Below, piece by piece: positions 15,887 through 25,288 of a DNA stretch of 37,401 bases; the first letter of the stretch is position 1; each line of letters opens with the position of its first letter. Made by a program: the position numbers and the translations under genes. The notes beneath the pieces were generated by a model. The model was not told where the DNA came from and did no database searches. It was given only the letters and a program-made list of their open reading frames with translations. Origin of the DNA: an uncultured Lachnospiraceae bacterium (lineage in GTDB: Bacteria; Bacillota; Clostridia; Lachnospirales; Lachnospiraceae); the NCBI GenBank assembly GCA_910576895.1, contig CAJTJZ010000034.1, forward strand, positions 1 through 37,401, given 5' to 3'.

Positions 15887-17788
15887 ATGACATTTAAGGA
15901 TATGTTTAAAAAAACAACCTATATTTCCGTAGAGCCGGAAAAAACAAAAGCAAAGCGTGAAAAACAAGAAACAGAACCAGTAATACCAGAAGGTATGTGG
16001 CAAAAGTGTACTTGTTGTGGAGAATTAGTTTATTCAGAAGATTTAGAGGAAAATTTTTATATCTGTCCAAAGTGTGGATATCATTTGCGAATCGGTGCAA
16101 GAAAGCGATTAGAACTTGTATTAGATCCAGATACCTTTATAGAATGGGATATAGGATTGGAAAGTAAAAATCCAATAGAATATGATGGCTATGAGGATAA
16201 AATTAAAGAATTGCAGGAAAAAACAGGATTAGATGAGGCTGTAATTACAGGAACAGGAAAAATTAATCGGCGTGATGTAGTGATTAATGTTTGTGATACT
16301 TCTTTTTTAATGGGAAGTATGGGGTATGTGGTAGGAGAAAAGATTACACGTGCTATGGAACGTGCTACAAAACAAAAAAAGCCTGTCATTTTATTTGCTT
16401 GTTCCGGTGGTGCAAGAATGCAGGAAGGGATTGTATCTTTAATGCAGATGGCAAAAACGAGTGCTGCCATAAAGCGTCATAGTGATGCAGGGCTTCTTTA
16501 TATTACCGTTCTTACCGATCCAACAACAGGAGGAGTTACTGCAAGTTTTGCTATGCTTGGTGATATTATTTTGGCAGAGCCGGGGGCACTTGTTGGATTT
16601 GCAGGTCCAAGGGTAATTAAACAAACAATTGGTCAAGACCTACCAGAGGGTTTTCAGCGTTCAGAATTTTTATTAGAGCATGGCTTAATTGATAATATTG
16701 TACAAAGACAGAATTTAAAGCGAATTTTAGCAAGACTATTAAAACTACATACAAAAACAAAACAAGTGCCAGATTTGTATGCAAAGGTAGTAAATGAGCT
16801 TGCAGAGTATGAAAATAGAAAAAATTCTCTTATAGCACAAAAAGAAGAACAAGAAAAGTTAGAGAATGATTTTAATAATGCCTTTTTGAATTATACAGAG
16901 AAAACAAGCACAAGATTTGTTATGGGAAGTGCAGTAGAGGAAAAACAGCGATTATTACATGATTTGGCACAAGAACATGAGGAATCTTCCATTACAGGAA
17001 ACCAGTATTTTAGTGCATGGGATCGGGTGAAAATTTCCCGTATGGCAGAACGGCCTACAGCAGTTGACTATATGAAGCGGCTCTTTTCTCATTTTTATGA
17101 AATTCATGGAGATCGTGTTTTTCGTGATGATCGATCCATTGTTGGCGGTATTGCTATGTTTGGAAATCAACCAGTAACAGTGATTGGGCAGCAAAAAGGA
17201 CATAATACAAAAGAAAATATTGTACGTAATTTTGGTATGCCATATCCAGAAGGATATAGAAAGGCATTACGGATTATGAAAGAAGCAGAAAAATTTCGGC
17301 GGCCAATTATTTGCTTTGTTGATACGCCGGGAGCATTTTGTGGTATTGAAGCAGAGGAACGAGGACAGGGAGAGGCAATTGCAAGAAATTTAGCGGAAAT
17401 GTCTGCAATTACTGTACCAATTCTTTCTATTATGATTGGAGAAGGCGGCAGCGGTGGTGCACTTGCTATCGCTGTGGCAAATGAAGTTTGGATGTTGGAA
17501 AATGCAACTTATACAATTCTTTCTCCAGAGGGATTTGCTTCGATTCTTTGGAAGGACAGTAAGCGTGCAAGCGAAGCAGCAGAAGTGATGAAAGTGACAG
17601 CAGCAGATTTAAAAAGGCTTGGTATTATCGAAGATGTCATTCCAGAACAAGAACCTGTGACACAAGAAACAATGGAAGAAATTTCTATTATAATGAAAAA
17701 GAAAATTCTTACATTTTTACAAAATTATATGGGAAAGAAAGAGGATGATATTGTAACTGGAAGATATCGCAGATTTCGTAATATGTAA
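15887..17788 (+). CDS. accDA: Fused acetyl-CoA carboxylase carboxyltransferase (AccD-AccA in one chain)
   Basis: One unbroken 633-residue frame carries both carboxyltransferase subunits, which are usually separate. The AccD part (about 1-290) has the zinc ribbon C41-x2-C44 ... C60-x2-C63, LFACSGGARMQEG and GALVGFAGPRVIKQT. The AccA part (about 370-633) has ERPTAVDYMKRLF, GDRVFRDDRSIVGG, FVDTPGAFCGIEAEERGQGE and GEGGSGGALAIA. A charged helical segment (about 290-365) joins them. The enzyme moves the carboxyl group from biotin to acetyl-CoA, giving malonyl-CoA. The start is ATG 15887 with GGAGGAA upstream; a TTG at 15875 lies inside that ribosome site. No separate accA or accD follows. Confidence 0.95.
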   Translation: MTFKDMFKKTTYISVEPEKTKAKREKQETEPVIPEGMWQKCTCCGELVYSEDLEENFYICPKCGYHLRIGARKRLELVLDPDTFIEWDIGLESKNPIEYDGYEDKIKELQEKTGLDEAVITGTGKINRRDVVINVCDTSFLMGSMGYVVGEKITRAMERATKQKKPVILFACSGGARMQEGIVSLMQMAKTSAAIKRHSDAGLLYITVLTDPTTGGVTASFAMLGDIILAEPGALVGFAGPRVIKQTIGQDLPEGFQRSEFLLEHGLIDNIVQRQNLKRILARLLKLHTKTKQVPDLYAKVVNELAEYENRKNSLIAQKEEQEKLENDFNNAFLNYTEKTSTRFVMGSAVEEKQRLLHDLAQEHEESSITGNQYFSAWDRVKISRMAERPTAVDYMKRLFSHFYEIHGDRVFRDDRSIVGGIAMFGNQPVTVIGQQKGHNTKENIVRNFGMPYPEGYRKALRIMKEAEKFRRPIICFVDTPGAFCGIEAEERGQGEAIARNLAEMSAITVPILSIMIGEGGSGGALAIAVANEVWMLENATYTILSPEGFASILWKDSKRASEAAEVMKVTAADLKRLGIIEDVIPEQEPVTQETMEEISIIMKKKILTFLQNYMGKKEDDIVTGRYRRFRNM

Positions 17789-17840
17789 AACAATTTTTAT
17801 GTTTTTTTGAGCAGTTAAGTATGGAAAGGAAGCGGCAGGG

Positions 17841-19094
17841 ATGAAACAACAGCTAAAAAAAGTTTGGAATACCATACGTTATGGAGATAAAAAAATAGTA
17901 GCGTATACTTTATTGATTATTATTTTATTTGTCGCTGCTGCTGTTTTATTTGCTTCCGCTTATACACATTCTGCAATTACACATGCAATTCTTGGAATTG
18001 CTATGATTGGAATTGATCTTTATTTGTTAAGTCGTTTGGTAGATGAAGAAGTAGAGGAAGAAGAAAAGAGAGAAAAAATAGAAGAAGAAGTTCCCGCTTC
18101 TTCTTGGGCAGATAAGATTCGTCATAAAACACCATCATTTAAATTAGGAGAAGCAAATGACTTTATAGAAGAAGACGCTTTCCCAGAGAAAGAGAAAGAA
18201 GAAAAAGAAGAAAGCCGTTCTCCTTCTTTTTTACCATCATTTCCTAAGATTTCTAAATCAGAGCAAAAAGAAAAGAAACAAGGAAAAAAACAGCCAAAGA
18301 AAAAAAAGCCAAAGGGATTTAAAAAAGTTCGTGTTACATTTCCAAAAGAAGATGGTTCAAAAGAACAGATTACAATGTTTTTAAAAAGTTATAAAGTAAA
18401 GCAAAATCATATTACTGTTTTAATTGATAATAGCAAGAAATATAATATTAAGGAATGTCCCGGATATCTATGGCCAGATAAAAAAGGAATTCATATTCTT
18501 CTTTTGGAAGAACCAACAAGAGAAATTGTGCTTCCTACACATTCTGTTACCAATATGGTATATAAACGTGGCATATCGGGAGATTCCAGAAAAGAATATT
18601 TAGAGTTGCGAGAGCCTTCTTTAAAAAGTGCTATTTTTTCTTCTTATATACCAGAATATTATGATGCAGGGGCAGGGGGATTATTTTCTGGGATTCAACA
18701 GGCAAAAAATCTTTATCAAATTGCACCAGATATTCAATTTTCAGAAAAATGTGCAAAAGAAATTATGGATTTGCTAAATTTGAATTTTGTTGTTTATGAT
18801 AAATATACAAAGTCTGATAAATTTAGTGATTATTTTAAGGCAGGGCATCGTTTTCAGGTGCTTTTGCGTGATAAGGTAATTGATCCAGAAGAATATAAAA
18901 ATAAAATTCAGATTCTTTTAAAACGTATGGTAGTAGCAAATATTAATAATGAGGTTTTTGATGATACGATTCGTCAGATGGTGATGTATAATATGATTGG
19001 AGCTGATAATGGCGATTATTATAGATCACAGCGTGCAAGAATTTTAGAAGAACGGGAAAATAATCAAAAAAAGGGAAGGAAAAAGAAAAGGTAG
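17841..19094 (+). CDS. Membrane-anchored protein of unknown function
   Basis: A 417-residue protein, family not recognised. Two hydrophobic helices sit near the N-terminus (about 19-40 and 44-64). A strongly charged E/K-rich linker (about 67-165, ending in a lysine run QGKKQPKKKKPKGFKK) follows. The remaining ~250 residues look globular and should face the cytoplasm: a beta-rich part (RVTFPKEDG to LLLEEPTREIVLP) and a helical end. ATG 17841 follows a ggaaaggaag ribosome site. The PIN-like gene begins 10 bases after its stop, so the two are probably co-translated and may act together. It lies 52 bases behind accDA with no obvious terminator between. Confidence 0.8.
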   Translation: MKQQLKKVWNTIRYGDKKIVAYTLLIIILFVAAAVLFASAYTHSAITHAILGIAMIGIDLYLLSRLVDEEVEEEEKREKIEEEVPASSWADKIRHKTPSFKLGEANDFIEEDAFPEKEKEEKEESRSPSFLPSFPKISKSEQKEKKQGKKQPKKKKPKGFKKVRVTFPKEDGSKEQITMFLKSYKVKQNHITVLIDNSKKYNIKECPGYLWPDKKGIHILLLEEPTREIVLPTHSVTNMVYKRGISGDSRKEYLELREPSLKSAIFSSYIPEYYDAGAGGLFSGIQQAKNLYQIAPDIQFSEKCAKEIMDLLNLNFVVYDKYTKSDKFSDYFKAGHRFQVLLRDKVIDPEEYKNKIQILLKRMVVANINNEVFDDTIRQMVMYNMIGADNGDYYRSQRARILEERENNQKKGRKKKR

Positions 19095-19104
19095 AAAAAA
19101 GGTT

Positions 19105-20091
19105 ATGGCAAGAAAAGTTTATATGGTTGATACAGAAAATGTCAGTTCTTCTTGGCGTATGATGTTAGCAGATATGACAAGAAATGATATCTTATATTTA
19201 TTTTATACAGAACATTCTCCCGGAATTGGTTATGCTGATTTTAAAGAGATTATAAAATCAGAAACAAAACCAGAATTGATTTCTTGTTATCCGGGAAAAA
19301 ATGGACTAGATTTTCAACTTGTGTCTTACTTGGGATATTTATTAAAATCGGCTGGAAAAACAGAGTATATTATTATATCAAATGATATGGGATATGACTG
19401 TGTGATTCATTTTTGGAAAGAACAAGGTTATAAAGTTTCCAGAATGACAGTATATGATTTAATTCAGCGGAAAAAAGCAAGAATTACACAGCAAAAGCAG
19501 GAAAAAATAGAAAAAATACCACAGGAAAAAAAGGAAACAAATCTTGCTATGAAAGAATCTTCTTCTTTAGAGGAGACAATAGAAAAACTAGAAGTAAAGG
19601 AAATTGCAGCTACGGATATACAGATAGAAGAACAAAAGAAAGAATTTCAACAAGAAGGACAAGAAACTCTATTATATTTGCCACAGAAGACAGTTTCTGC
19701 AGAAATTGTAGTTTCCAAAGAAACAGAAATAACAGGAAAACGAGGAAAAAGAAAAAAGCAAATAGAAACAGAAATCATAGATACTTCTGCTTCGATTCAT
19801 TCAGGAGATACCTTTCTTATGGAAGCAGAAAAAGAAGATAGTAATCAAGATGAAAATGAGGATGGAAGAAAGCTGTTAGCAAAGCTGCTTTCTGCACATG
19901 ATGTTGATGTAGATACTGTCATTGAAATTTTGCGACATGGTTCTCCTCATCAACTTCAAAAGGTTTATACACAGATGTTAAAATTATTTGGACATCAGAC
20001 AGGAGTAGAGCTTTATCATGTGTTAAAACCTCATTTTTCTGCATTATTTACTTATGCGAAGAATGGCTTGGAACATGGAATTGATCTATAA
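19105..20091 (+). CDS. PIN-like (PIN_7/NYN-type) putative ribonuclease
   Basis: A 328-residue protein whose first ~120 residues resemble a PIN/NYN nuclease fold. It starts with KVYMVDTENV (D9, E11, N12). GKNGLDFQLVSYLG (D69) and the strand YIIISNDMGYDCVIHFW (D94, D98) supply the other expected metal-binding acids. A charged, low-complexity stretch (about 125-255) leads to a helical C-terminal domain (about 255-328). The family link is from motif resemblance; RNA cleavage is not shown. It is 10 bases behind the membrane protein gene and 21 bases before lepA, so it is part of a translation-linked operon. A role in RNA turnover near the membrane is inference. Confidence 0.75.
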   Translation: MARKVYMVDTENVSSSWRMMLADMTRNDILYLFYTEHSPGIGYADFKEIIKSETKPELISCYPGKNGLDFQLVSYLGYLLKSAGKTEYIIISNDMGYDCVIHFWKEQGYKVSRMTVYDLIQRKKARITQQKQEKIEKIPQEKKETNLAMKESSSLEETIEKLEVKEIAATDIQIEEQKKEFQQEGQETLLYLPQKTVSAEIVVSKETEITGKRGKRKKQIETEIIDTSASIHSGDTFLMEAEKEDSNQDENEDGRKLLAKLLSAHDVDVDTVIEILRHGSPHQLQKVYTQMLKLFGHQTGVELYHVLKPHFSALFTYAKNGLEHGIDL

Positions 20092-20112
20092 TTTTGGAGG
20101 AAAATATAAAAT

Positions 20113-21927
20113 ATGGCAGCAATTGATCAGAAAAAAATCAGAAATTTTTGTATTGTGGCACATATTGATCATGGGAAATCAACATTGGCTGATAGAATTA
20201 TTGAAAAGACAGGTCTTTTAACAAGTCGAGAAATGCAGGCACAAGTGCTTGATAATATGGAACTAGAAAGGGAACGTGGAATTACAATTAAAGCACAAAC
20301 CGTTCGTCTCGTTTATAAGGCAGAAGATGGAGAAGAATATATTTTTAATCTAATTGATACACCGGGTCATGTTGATTTTAATTATGAAGTTTCCAGAAGT
20401 CTAGCTGCTTGTGAAGGTGCGATTTTAATTGTGGATGCAGCACAAGGAATTGAAGCACAAACATTGGCAAACTGTTATTTAGCTCTTGATCATGATTTGG
20501 AAATTATACCTGTGATTAATAAAATAGATTTGCCAAGTGCCGATCCAGAACGGGTAAAACATGAAATTGAAGATATTATTGGGTTAGAAGCAATGGATGC
20601 ACCCCTTATTTCTGCAAAACAAGGCATTCATATTGAAGAAGTGTTAGAAGCCATTGTAAAAAAACTTCCACCGCCAAAGGGCGATCCTTATGCACCATTA
20701 AAAGCATTAATTTTTGACTCTTTATATGATTCTTATAAAGGAGTGATTATTTTTTGTAGAATATTTGATGGCTCTGTAAAAAAGGGAACACAAATTCTTA
20801 TGATGGCTACTAATACGAAAGTAGAAGTAGTAGAAGTTGGTACATTTGGTGCAGGGCAATTTATTCCGTGCGAAGAATTGACAGCCGGGATGGTAGGATA
20901 TTTAACAGCAAGTTTAAAAAATGTAAAAGATACCCAAGTTGGAGATACGATAACAAATGCAGAGCATCCATGTGCTGAGCCTTTGGAAGGATATAAAAAA
21001 GTAAATCCTATGGTTTATTGTGGTCTTTATCCTACCGATGGTGCAAAATATCCCGATCTTCGAGATGCACTAGAAAAATTGCAGTTAAATGATGCATCCT
21101 TGCAATTTGAAGCAGAAAATTCCATTGCTCTTGGATTTGGATATCGCTGTGGTTTTCTGGGACTTCTTCATTTGGAAATTATTCAAGAACGGCTGGAACG
21201 AGAATATGGACTTGATTTAATTACAACAGCACCAAGTGTTGTTTATCAAATATTTAAAACAGATGGAACAATGTTAAAAATTACAAATCCATCAAATTTA
21301 CCAAATCCGGCAGAAATTGAGCATATGGAAGAACCGATTGTTGGTGCAGAGATTATGGTAACAACAGAATTTGTTGGTGCAATTATGACACTTTGTCAAG
21401 AACGCAGAGGAATATATCTTGGAATGGAATATATAGAAGGAACAAGGGCACTTTTAAAATATGATCTTCCATTAAATGAGATTATTTATGATTTTTTTGA
21501 TGCATTAAAATCACGTTCTCGTGGATATGCTTCTTTTGATTATGAAATGAAAGGATATGTACCATCAAAACTTGTAAAACTGGATATTCTTGTAAATAGA
21601 GAAGAAGTTGATGCACTTTCTTTTATTGTACATGCAGATACTGCTTATGAACGTGGGAGAAAAATGTGTGAAAAGCTAAAAGAAGAAATTCCAAGACAAC
21701 TGTTTGAAATTCCAATTCAGGCAGCCATTGGCGGAAAAGTAATTGCAAGAGAAACCGTAAAGGCAATGAGAAAAGATGTTTTGGCAAAATGTTATGGCGG
21801 CGATATTTCACGAAAGAAAAAGCTTTTGGAAAAGCAAAAGGAAGGAAAAAAGCGGATGCGGCAAATAGGAAATGTGGAAATTCCACAAAAGGCATTTATG
21901 AGCGTATTGAAGCTTGATGAGGATTAA
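20113..21927 (+). CDS. lepA: Elongation factor 4 (LepA)
   Basis: A 604-residue ribosome-binding GTPase. The G1 loop is AHIDHGKST (16-24), G3 is DTPGHVDFNYEV and G4 is VINKIDLPSADP. The family-specific C-terminal region includes AAIGGKVIARETVKAMRKDV and CYGGDISRKKKLLEKQKEGK. LepA acts on paused or assembling ribosomes. ATG 20113 follows tttggaggaaaa. It is followed by hemW after only 2 bases, a pairing common in Firmicutes and here likely translationally coupled. Confidence 0.98.
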   Translation: MAAIDQKKIRNFCIVAHIDHGKSTLADRIIEKTGLLTSREMQAQVLDNMELERERGITIKAQTVRLVYKAEDGEEYIFNLIDTPGHVDFNYEVSRSLAACEGAILIVDAAQGIEAQTLANCYLALDHDLEIIPVINKIDLPSADPERVKHEIEDIIGLEAMDAPLISAKQGIHIEEVLEAIVKKLPPPKGDPYAPLKALIFDSLYDSYKGVIIFCRIFDGSVKKGTQILMMATNTKVEVVEVGTFGAGQFIPCEELTAGMVGYLTASLKNVKDTQVGDTITNAEHPCAEPLEGYKKVNPMVYCGLYPTDGAKYPDLRDALEKLQLNDASLQFEAENSIALGFGYRCGFLGLLHLEIIQERLEREYGLDLITTAPSVVYQIFKTDGTMLKITNPSNLPNPAEIEHMEEPIVGAEIMVTTEFVGAIMTLCQERRGIYLGMEYIEGTRALLKYDLPLNEIIYDFFDALKSRSRGYASFDYEMKGYVPSKLVKLDILVNREEVDALSFIVHADTAYERGRKMCEKLKEEIPRQLFEIPIQAAIGGKVIARETVKAMRKDVLAKCYGGDISRKKKLLEKQKEGKKRMRQIGNVEIPQKAFMSVLKLDED

Positions 21928-21929
21928 AT

Positions 21930-23168
21930 ATGGAAAATATAGAAGATACAGAAAAAGAATTTGGTATCTATATTCATATTCCTTTTTGTATTAGAAAATG
22001 TGCTTATTGCGATTTTTTATCATTCTCTGCAAAGGAACAAAAACGAAAGGAATATATAAAAGCTTTAACAACGGAAATGGATTTATTTTTTCAGTCAGAA
22101 GAATATAGAGATGTACCAACCACCGTTTTTATTGGGGGTGGTACGCCTTCTGTTTTAGAGGCAGAACAGATTTGTGAAATTCTTTCCCATATACCCAAAA
22201 AAGAGGAAAAAACGTTAGATTTACAAAGAAATACAAAAGATATAAAAAATAAAAAATATCCTTTAGAAATTACAATGGAGGCAAATCCGGGAACACTTCA
22301 TAAAGAAAAATTAAAAGCATATTATCAGGCAGGAATTAATCGATTAAGTCTTGGACTGCAATCTTCCAATAATCAGGAGTTAAAGCTTCTTGGCAGAATC
22401 CATACATGGGAAGATTTTTTAGAAAATTATTATGAGGCAAGACAGGCTGGATTTAAAAATATTAATATTGATTTAATGTTAGGGCTGCCGGGACAAAGAA
22501 AAAAAGAATGGGAAGCAGTTTTAGAAAAGATAGCAGAACTTGCACCAGAGCATATTTCTGCTTATAGCTTAATGATAGAAGAAAACACACCTTTCTTTTT
22601 AAGATATAAAAATCATCCAGAATTATTGCCATCAGAAGAAGAAGTGGCAATTATGTATGAATTAACAGGACAAGTTCTTCATAGTTTTGGATATGAGCAC
22701 TATGAAATTTCTAATTATGCATATCCCAATAAAGAATGTATTCATAATATGGGATATTGGTATCGTAAACCCTATCGAGGATTTGGATTAGGAGCTGCTT
22801 CTCTTTTAAAAACATTCGATGAAAACGGAGTAGAGAGAGAAAAGCGTTTTCGCAATACAAATAAGATGGAAGAATATTTATTGTTGACAAAACAGGAAAC
22901 AACTTTACAGGAAATACAAAGAGAACAGGAGATACTTACAAAAGAAGAACAAATGGAAGAAACGATGTTTTTGGGATTGCGATGTAAAAAGGGAGTTTCT
23001 TCTACTGATTTCTTTAAAAAATTTGATATTAGTATAGAAGAACTCTATGGTGATATCATTAAAAAATATAGTGAACTTAATCTTTTAATATGGAAAGAAG
23101 ACAGGCTCTGTTTGACAGAAAAGGCATTTCTTATAAGTAATGTGATTATGCAGGATTTTTTACTATAA
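21930..23168 (+). CDS. hemW: HemW, radical SAM haem chaperone-like protein
   Basis: A 412-residue radical SAM protein with the cluster motif C20-x3-C24-x2-C27 in IPFCIRKCAYCDF, followed by D-F rather than the C-x-C seen in HemN coproporphyrinogen dehydrogenases. That marks it as HemW, often mis-annotated as coproporphyrinogen III oxidase. FIGGGTPSVL, EANPGTL, INRLSLGLQS and NIDLMLGLPGQ are further family motifs. HemW binds haem and delivers it in studied bacteria. No haem synthesis genes are nearby. Two short insertions rich in K/E (about 90-108 and 325-345) are not seen in all family members. The gene starts 2 bases after lepA. Confidence 0.93.
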   Translation: MENIEDTEKEFGIYIHIPFCIRKCAYCDFLSFSAKEQKRKEYIKALTTEMDLFFQSEEYRDVPTTVFIGGGTPSVLEAEQICEILSHIPKKEEKTLDLQRNTKDIKNKKYPLEITMEANPGTLHKEKLKAYYQAGINRLSLGLQSSNNQELKLLGRIHTWEDFLENYYEARQAGFKNINIDLMLGLPGQRKKEWEAVLEKIAELAPEHISAYSLMIEENTPFFLRYKNHPELLPSEEEVAIMYELTGQVLHSFGYEHYEISNYAYPNKECIHNMGYWYRKPYRGFGLGAASLLKTFDENGVEREKRFRNTNKMEEYLLLTKQETTLQEIQREQEILTKEEQMEETMFLGLRCKKGVSSTDFFKKFDISIEELYGDIIKKYSELNLLIWKEDRLCLTEKAFLISNVIMQDFLL

Positions 23169-23232
23169 AAATATAATTTAATAGAAAGAAATCAAGAAAA
23201 GAAAATGGCGAAAAAATAATAGGAGGAACAAA

Positions 23233-24630
23233 ATGGAGAAATTTTTTCAATTAAAGAAACAGGGGACTACAGTAAAAACAGAGATTCTTGCTGGAATGAC
23301 TACCTTTATGACAATGGCATATATTTTAATGGTAAATCCCGGAATGTTTTCTGAACTTGGCGTAGTAAGTTATCATGCTATTTTTATAGCAACAGCACTT
23401 TTTGCTATGATTGGCACATTACTAATTGGACTTTTGGCAAACCTTCCACTAGCACAAGCTTCTGGTATGGGACTAAATGCATTTTTTGTTTATACTGTTT
23501 GTTTTGGTTTTGGATTAAGTTATGCAAATGCACTTGTACTTGTATTGCTTGATGGTATTATTTTTATTATTTTAACAATTACTGGGATTCGTGAAAAGAT
23601 TTTTTCATCCATTCCTGATAGTGTTCGTATTGCAATTCCTGCAGGGATTGGTTTGTTTATTGCATTTATTGGATTGCAGGATGCAGGACTTATTATAGCA
23701 AATAGTTCTACTTGTGTTACGCTTGCTTCTTTTAATATTTTTAATGGAAATGCAACATGGGCTGATGTTATGCCATTATTAATCACTATTTTTACTTTGA
23801 TTTTTATTGCTGTTATGAGTGCAAAACAAATAAAGGGAGCTGTATTTTTTGGGATTCTTGGCGGCTCTGTATGTTATTATCTTCTTGGATTTACAGTAAC
23901 AGGGTTTTATGAGGGATTTTCTGATAAATTACAGATGAATCCATTTTCTGCTTTTCAGGAATTTGGCACACAGGCTTTTGGCAAAGTATTTACCGAAGGA
24001 TTTGATTTTTCAGCATATCTTTCAGAACATTCTATGACAGGGCTTGTGATTTTAATTATTTCTACTTCACTTGCTTTTTGTTTAGTGGATATGTTTGATA
24101 CACTTGGAACTTTATATGGAGCTTGTTCAAGAGGAAATCTTTTAACAAAAGATGGAAAAATTCCAAATTTTGAAAAAGCAATGCTTTCTGATGCTATTGC
24201 AACTGTCTTTGGAAGTATTTGTGGTACTTCTACGGTTAGCACTTATGTAGAATCTTCTGCTGGTATTGCAGAAGGAGGAAGAACAGGATTATCTTCTATT
24301 GTAACAGCAGGATTATTTTTTATTGCTATGTTTTTAAGTCCAATTGCAGCACTGATTCCGGGATGTGCAACTTCTGCTGCCTTGATTTATGTTGGAGTTT
24401 TGATGATGGCATGTGTTATTAATATTACATGGACAGATCCAGTTATTGCTGTTCCTGCATTTCTTGCGATTGCAATGATGCCATTTTCTTATAATATCAG
24501 TTATGGAATTGCCTTTGGATTAATTGCTTATATTTTTATTAAATTATTTACAGGAAAATGGGAAGAAATTAAAATAGGAACTTGGATTATTGGTATTTTA
24601 TTTACAATTATGTTTTTTATTACACATTAA
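23233..24630 (+). CDS. pbuG: NCS2/AzgA-type purine permease (PbuG-like)
   Basis: A 465-residue integral membrane protein with about 12-14 hydrophobic helices. It is of the AzgA branch of the nucleobase-ascorbate transporter family, which imports hypoxanthine, guanine or adenine by proton symport. N-terminal TEILAGMTTFMTMAYILMVN, the motif QASGMGLNAFFVYTV and CGTSTVSTYVESSAGIAEGG are diagnostic. A strong ribosome site (taggaggaac) precedes ATG 23233. It is directly upstream of hpt and nucleoside enzymes, which supports a purine-salvage role. No purine riboswitch was recognised in the 64-base leader. Exact substrate cannot be fixed from sequence. Confidence 0.92.
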   Translation: MEKFFQLKKQGTTVKTEILAGMTTFMTMAYILMVNPGMFSELGVVSYHAIFIATALFAMIGTLLIGLLANLPLAQASGMGLNAFFVYTVCFGFGLSYANALVLVLLDGIIFIILTITGIREKIFSSIPDSVRIAIPAGIGLFIAFIGLQDAGLIIANSSTCVTLASFNIFNGNATWADVMPLLITIFTLIFIAVMSAKQIKGAVFFGILGGSVCYYLLGFTVTGFYEGFSDKLQMNPFSAFQEFGTQAFGKVFTEGFDFSAYLSEHSMTGLVILIISTSLAFCLVDMFDTLGTLYGACSRGNLLTKDGKIPNFEKAMLSDAIATVFGSICGTSTVSTYVESSAGIAEGGRTGLSSIVTAGLFFIAMFLSPIAALIPGCATSAALIYVGVLMMACVINITWTDPVIAVPAFLAIAMMPFSYNISYGIAFGLIAYIFIKLFTGKWEEIKIGTWIIGILFTIMFFITH

Positions 24631-24670
24631 AGAAAAGGAAGGTTAGGATAGAAAATAGGAGGAGATAAAA

Positions 24671-25216
24671 ATGTACGATAGCAGAATTGAGAAGGTACTT
24701 TTTACAAAGGAACAAATAGAAAGAAAATGCCAAGAACTTGGAACTATGCTTAGTAATATTTATAAAGGAAAAATACCTGTTTTTTTATGTATGCTGCGTG
24801 GAGCATTGCCATTTTATGCAGAACTTATAAAAAATATTACGATTGATATGGAAATGGAATATATGTATGCAAATAGTTATCAAGGAACAAAATCTACAGG
24901 AGTTTTAAATATTAAATTAGATATTGGAATTGATATTCGAGATAGGGAAGTTTTAATTGTAGATGATATTATTGATACAGGAGTTACTATGACAAAAATT
25001 TATAAAGAACTAGTATCTCGTGGGGCAGCTTCGGTAAAAATTTGCACCTTTTTAAATAAGCCAAATAGAGCTAAAGGGATTACGATTGAGCCTGATTATT
25101 ATGGATATGATATTCCTGTAAAATATGTGGTGGGTTTTGGTATGGATTATAATAATATTATGCGAAACCTTCCATATATTGGAGTTTTAAGACAAGAGAT
25201 TTATCAGAAAGGCTAA
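24671..25216 (+). CDS. hpt: Hypoxanthine phosphoribosyltransferase
   Basis: A 181-residue type I phosphoribosyltransferase that converts hypoxanthine (and usually guanine) plus PRPP to the nucleotide. The PRPP loop is VLIVDDIIDTGVTM (about 94-107), preceded by FLCMLRGALPFYAEL and followed by PDYYGYDIPVKYVVGFGMDY, the standard base-binding end. ATG 24671 has ataggaggagat upstream. It follows the purine permease by 40 bases, so imported bases are trapped as nucleotides. Confidence 0.96.
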   Translation: MYDSRIEKVLFTKEQIERKCQELGTMLSNIYKGKIPVFLCMLRGALPFYAELIKNITIDMEMEYMYANSYQGTKSTGVLNIKLDIGIDIRDREVLIVDDIIDTGVTMTKIYKELVSRGAASVKICTFLNKPNRAKGITIEPDYYGYDIPVKYVVGFGMDYNNIMRNLPYIGVLRQEIYQKG

Positions 25217-25288
25217 AAATTTTATATAGTAGATATATATTTGTACAAAAAGAATAAAAATAGAATAAGAGAAAGAAGAAACTTTAAT

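Noticed and set aside
17789..17840. Terminator between accDA and the membrane-protein gene
   Set aside because: A T run is present, but no stem-loop precedes it; readthrough or an unseen promoter remains possible.
21930..23168. HemN coproporphyrinogen III dehydrogenase
   Set aside because: The cluster motif is followed by D-F rather than C-x-C, and the gene is coupled to lepA, as for HemW.
23169..23232. Purine riboswitch before the NCS2 permease
   Set aside because: The leader is only 64 A/T-rich bases with no three-way junction or terminator hairpin.
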